Source: Zygnema cylindricum (lineage: Eukaryota > Streptophyta > Zygnematophyceae > Zygnematales > Zygnemataceae). From it: DNA of 11,343 bases. The notes beneath the pieces are model-generated. The model was given only the letters and a program-made list of their open reading frames with translations. It was not told where the DNA came from and made no database searches. The stretch spans positions 1 through 11,343 of the forward strand of contig JBBHKE010000799.1 in the NCBI GenBank assembly GCA_037447655.1. The letters run 5' to 3'. A program made the position numbers and the translations under genes. Below, one piece after another: positions 7,915-11,343 of the stretch; within the stretch, counting starts at the first letter, position 1; each line of letters begins with the position of its first letter.

Positions 7915-8698
7915 AAGGGTATGTCCCCATGTACTTGTAACTTAGCGAACTTGCTTTGTATTTTAGCGCGGATCCGGCGGACCCGCTTTTCAAGTGTCCC
8001 TATGTGCAAGAACGTATCGTAAGTTACGTTTGTGACGATTGAATACGTCGCCAATACCTATGACGTTTGTCAACGTCTACAATCTGTGTTGTCGGACGTT
8101 ATTTTTTGGAACTGCTTGTGTGACGTCGCATGTCTTACCGTGACATTGTAGACGTACCGCCTTCCACCCTGTACCGTTTCACGGTTGAAGAAGTTGCGCT
8201 TTGCCTTTGCGTCTCCTGTCCGGTCGACGTGAAATGGCATCGGAATTTCGAGACCCCTGCAAAAAAAAAATCCGTACTGGACGAAAACGGACAAAACCAA
8301 ACAAACTGTGTAATTTTCTTTATCGTATTAAATGCAAACGGACAAAACATAGCGGCTTCCGTACTTTCCTTTGTCTTTGAAAATCGTGTGAAATACTTTC
8401 GAAAATTACAGCACGTGCGAATATGTGTTCCTATTTGTTTACATAAAATCCCTAGTTTTAAAACACATCGCGCATGTGTTTTAAATATAAGGTTGAGGAT
8501 TTCCTTTTTTGTCGTCGAAGTGGGTCGAAAAACACAAGACGACAATTTTTCGTACATCCTAAGTTCGAGGGTGACGCAAATTATACTCTACAAATTTGCG
8601 ATTCCTTCGTACGGTTGGAACTTAGGCAGTACGACGCTAAGTTTTACAGGAAAACGACAGAAAAAAACCCTTACTTATGCACATGGGGACACACCCTT
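7915..8698. mobile_element. Second TIR element (D), about 784 bp
   Basis: AAGGGTATGTCCCCATGTAC at 7915-7934 is matched in inverse orientation at 8679-8698 (18 of 20 bases). ACTTAGCG recurs subterminally in inverse orientation on both sides. The flanks show no clean target duplication; a 3-bp CTA/TTA is the best candidate, which would suit a PIF/Harbinger-type element, but the family is not established. The open frame at 8130-8747 runs out past the right terminal repeat and reads like random sequence, so I do not call it a transposase. Internally the element is richer in ACG/CGT than the sequence around the gene. Confidence 0.6.
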
Positions 8699-9617
8699 TA
8701 TTTATATAAGTATTCTATATTGGGATATGTCGGCGATAATTATGTGAGCGATAACTATGAACACTAAATTATGTAAACGTACACAATCTGTCAGTCCGTG
8801 TATTTCGACGTTATTGTGACGTTCACATTGTTTGTCATGTTGAATGTCAATTTTGTCATACAATCCTCGACAGTTACATGAAAATTATGCGCAATTACGT
8901 CATTAATTACCAACAGTTATGAACGACAAATTGTCAATGTAATTGGAATATAAACGGCATTTTCGTTATGTTTTTTTCATTTTCATATGACAAAAGTACT
9001 TTTGAACTCTAATACTGTCGCACTTTGGTGGTTATATTATAGTCAATTTACTTTAATAATGACTCTTAACTCTAATAAAGTTGCCTTCAAACGACGAAGT
9101 CGGAAAATGAACACTTGTTAAAGTTAAGTTTTACTCTAAATGAGTCGTGATTATAAGATATCTTAACGAGTCTACGTAACGCGACATATTATTAGACGAC
9201 CACAATTACACGTGGCCATTTTATTAATTGTGGAAGCTTGATGCCTGTAAAACAACGATTATACACAAACCGTATGTCCTTTTGGACTCTTTTCTTGGAG
9301 ATTTTCGTACATTGAATAACCTGCATCGTTTTTCACAGCTGCTTCGTAAAAAAAATCGGCGGCAAATTTTACAGCTTCTCGCTTCATTTTTTTAGTTTTT
9401 TAAAAAGGTGATATTTTAAATTTAAAACCAAAAATTTAAATTTAAATTTTGAACCCACCCTCTTTTCACAATGGATTGTCGTATTTTTATGACTTCTCGC
9501 TTTTATAATTTTAACATGTATATTGCACCTTCGAACAAGCAATGGCATTATCGATTTATATTTTTGATTTGTGTTTACTCTTACATTTGACTCTCGTTGT
9601 TGACTACACTTTCCTAT
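8699..9617. other. AT-rich intergenic stretch without recognisable features
   Basis: No conserved coding frame, RNA gene or terminal repeat was found. There are small palindromes (GACAAATTGTC at about 8926-8936) and an AT-only block with repeated AAATTT around 9413-9451 that can fold back on itself. CpG-containing words such as ACG and CGT are fairly frequent despite the low GC content. Confidence 0.5.
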
Positions 9618-9625
9618 TATAAATA
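9618..9625 (+). promoter_or_regulatory. TATA-box-like TATAAATA
   Basis: The sequence matches the plant TATA consensus and precedes a GC-rich open frame on the same strand. In AT-rich DNA this motif occurs often by chance, so it carries weight only through its position. Confidence 0.2.
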
Positions 9626-9645
9626 GTCGCTTAGTCTTGGGAAAT

Positions 9646-9960
9646 ATGTGGAGATGTTCAATATTGTGGGATAACTACGCGTCAAGATATAACGGAATAT
9701 CTCATATCCGTGCACCCGTTGTAGAAGAGGTGATCGTAGAGATGAACAATGTCGGGTCCGAAATGGCGAGTGTTGCAACCGAATTACCACGTGTGGAGCC
9801 ACTCGTGGAAGAAGCTTCAAGCGGAGAAGACAACACTGTGGGCGAACATTTGGGGAGTCACCCTACAACTTTTGACCCGCCGCAATCTAACCGCAAAATG
9901 CATTCCCCAAGTATTATTTTTTTGTGGATTTTGGAGCGTAAAAGAGACATATTTTTGTAG
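9646..9960 (+). CDS. Small unidentified open frame in a GC-rich island
   Basis: The frame encodes about 104 residues from the first ATG. The middle (about 9706-9895) is richer in GC than its surroundings and gives an acidic, protein-like segment (VVEEVIVEMNNVGSEMASVA, then PRVEPLVEEASSGED, DPPQSNR). The C-terminal residues become hydrophobic and low-complexity. A TATAAATA at 9618-9625 is close upstream, too close to serve the ATG at 9646 but compatible with the in-frame ATG at 9742. No family is recognised. It could be a single exon, a remnant of a transposon gene, or chance. Confidence 0.2.
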   Translation: MWRCSILWDNYASRYNGISHIRAPVVEEVIVEMNNVGSEMASVATELPRVEPLVEEASSGEDNTVGEHLGSHPTTFDPPQSNRKMHSPSIIFLWILERKRDIFL

Positions 9961-10417
9961 TTTTTGTTGATTTGGCCTTTATTACCCGTTTTTAAAATGA
10001 AAGGAGTGTACGGATTTAGGATATAAGAGTTATCATACACTACAATAGGGGTAATCCGTCGCATAGTGTGTCTCTTATTACACTGTCATAGTTTTTGCAG
10101 TTTTTTAATTTACTTCATTGTGAAGTAAATATGCCAAAACGATGTATAACACGACCTTTTATGAAATATGAGCTTCTTTTGGCAATATATGAGTATGTGT
10201 AAGAGCTATGGTTCGTCATGCTCAATAAATTACATTGTGTGTATGATTCACCTATGCGAAACATGATGTTGTAATAGGTGATCAGATTCTTACTTCTTAG
10301 CTTTCATATACAAACATGTTGTTTTTTAAATTTTACATATAGGCGACGAGCGCACCTCATCGCTGTTCGCTGTCGCACCACTACCATGGACTTTTTCATT
10401 ATTACTTAATCAGCATT
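9961..10417. other. AT-rich stretch, only a small hairpin seen
   Basis: No coding frame or RNA gene is supported. The stretch contains the hairpin at 10108-10130 and an inverted pair ATTACCC/GGGTAAT around 9980 and 10050. Confidence 0.4.
10108..10130. repeat. Perfect hairpin sequence
   Basis: ATTTACTTCA and TGAAGTAAAT are exact inverse copies separated by TTG. The stem is AT-rich with no T-tract context that would make it a terminator; its significance is unknown. Confidence 0.6.
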
Positions 10418-10498
10418 GACAGTTTGTCATTGCCTATGGGATTTGCACCAATGACTTTGCCTCGTAGTCGAAGCATTTTCCAACGATGACAAACCGTC
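10418..10498. repeat. Fold-back with 15-bp arms
   Basis: GACAGTTTGTCATTG (10418-10432) is matched inversely by CGATGACAAACCGTC (10484-10498), 13 of 15 bases, around a 51-bp centre. The centre shares words such as CACCAATGACTTTGCCTCGT with the degenerate repeats further right. Confidence 0.5.
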
Positions 10499-10627
10499 TT
10501 TAGTGTTTTTTATTATACGGCGATATTGCCTTATTGTATATATACACTTCAGCGGCGACACACTTACGTCGTCGGTTGGTTCGTTAAGCCAAATTTTAGT
10601 CAAGTGTAACATTAGTCTGATGTAAAA

Positions 10628-10825
10628 ATCAGCGACGTCAATGCCTCACAAAAGAAAAAGAATAACATCATTCCATTGGTGTATAATCCAGCGACGAAAA
10701 TGCCCCATCGCCGATTGGTCAACATATATGACAAAAGAAAAAAAAAAACTTCATTCCATTGGTGTAAAGGCCTCGTCGCGACCCATGACCAAAAAAGAAA
10801 AAAACAACATTCCATAGTGGACGCA
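10628..10825 (+). repeat. Degenerate tandem repeat, about three units
   Basis: CATTCCATTGGTGTA occurs at 10669 and 10752, with a degraded CATTCCATAGTGGA at 10808. Each is preceded by ACAAAAGAAAAA-type A-rich sequence, and the first two units are associated with an AGCGACG..AATGCC word (10630 and 10690). Spacings of 83 and 56 bp show irregular units. No coding function is apparent; the overlapping open frames here come from the A-rich composition. Confidence 0.55.
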
Positions 10826-10830
10826 AACAT

Positions 10831-11343
10831 GTACAAAACCAAATCATTTGGTACAAATCACATAACACTCATATGTAGAGTGAAAAAATAAATAATATGT
10901 AGTACTTATGACAAAAATAAACAATTTTGACGCAAAATTTCACTGTTGTACACACTCCGAAACTGAATATAGGCCCTGAACTTCTAAAAATTTATATTCC
11001 TTTCCACTTTCTCCTGAATCTTCTATCTATTATCCCCTTTGGATTCCAATTTTATACTAATCATTTCACTATCTTCTTGTACGACAGGAAAACAAATAGT
11101 CGAAAGTAACGGAAATAAATCAAACACTTTGGCCCTAACCTGGAAAAAAAAAAGGATTTAGATTCAATTGTCGATTTGTTAAAAGGTTTAATGGTTACTT
11201 CTGGGTTGTTAGGGTTTCTCAAAGTTTTTTTTATTATATCGTACTTTAAGCGGGAATAAAATTTGTTCTCATTTTTTTTTATTTATTGTTATTTGGCCGA
11301 AAATCCCTTTTTAATGACATGAAAGCAAAAGTCAACAAATACA
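10831..11343. other. AT-rich right end of the window
   Basis: No conserved gene, RNA or transposon end was recognised. The only notable word is the telo-box at 11209-11217; a gene beyond the window edge is possible but not visible. Confidence 0.4.
11209..11217 (-). promoter_or_regulatory. Perfect telo-box (AAACCCTAA) near the right edge
   Basis: TTAGGGTTT on the plus strand is the exact plant telo-box on the minus strand. It could mark the proximal promoter of a gene outside the window or be a chance or interstitial telomeric word. No coding sequence adjoins it here. Confidence 0.3.

Noticed and set aside
8130-8747. A 205-codon open frame on the plus strand inside element D, suggestive of a transposase or accessory protein.
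   Set aside because: It runs past the right terminal repeat of the element, overlaps a 140-codon frame on the opposite strand, has random-looking composition and shows no DDE, Myb or zinc-finger motif.
8048-8860. Direct duplication linking about 8069-8105 with about 8774-8815 (AACGT..ACAATCTGT and GACGTTATT).
   Set aside because: Only short words are shared and the intervening sequence does not align; likely chance in ACG/CGT-rich DNA.
10628-10825. CRISPR-like array.
   Set aside because: The repeats are degenerate, irregularly spaced and lack uniform spacers, and the context is a plant nuclear genome.

Overview
The window looks like nuclear DNA of a land plant. It is AT-rich, with plant-type introns, telo-box (ACCCTAA) elements and short inverted-repeat transposons. 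Its one clearly identifiable gene is a complete, intron-rich homologue of the plant-specific coiled-coil family typified by Arabidopsis At4g15545. No bacterial, organellar or phage organisation is seen. A non-seed plant (bryophyte, lycophyte or fern) is my guess from the compact N-terminal half of that protein; the sequence does not prove it.

Layout. Positions 1-820 hold a large inverted repeat with well-conserved 77-bp arms (144-220 and 619-696). Positions 820-2112 lie downstream of the gene and contain a few reading-frame fragments on the minus strand that I cannot identify. Positions 2113-6401 are the gene on the minus strand. It has nine coding exons joined by GT-AG introns, and the phases close into one 380-residue reading frame. 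The last intron is 1855 nt, much longer than the other seven (96-396 nt). Positions 6402-6495 are the short promoter/5'UTR interval, with a G-box palindrome and two telo-box-like motifs.

Upstream of the gene, 6496-7830 is a cluster of short transposons. Two diverged copies of one TIR element of about 540 bp (A, 6496-7031; B, 7228-7769) lie in opposite orientation, accompanied by two further unpaired copies of the same terminal motif (7063 and 7796). A different TIR element of about 784 bp follows (7915-8698). The rest, to 11343, is AT-rich and mostly featureless. It has one more GC-rich open frame (9646-9960), a fold-back and a set of degenerate repeats (about 10418-10830), and a perfect telo-box near the right edge (11209-11217).

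The gene is ordinary conserved plant machinery. The most unusual part is the apparently undescribed TIR family whose outermost copy ends only 94 bp upstream of the start codon, so transposon DNA probably forms part of the gene's promoter. All identifications rest on reading the sequence; no database search was possible.
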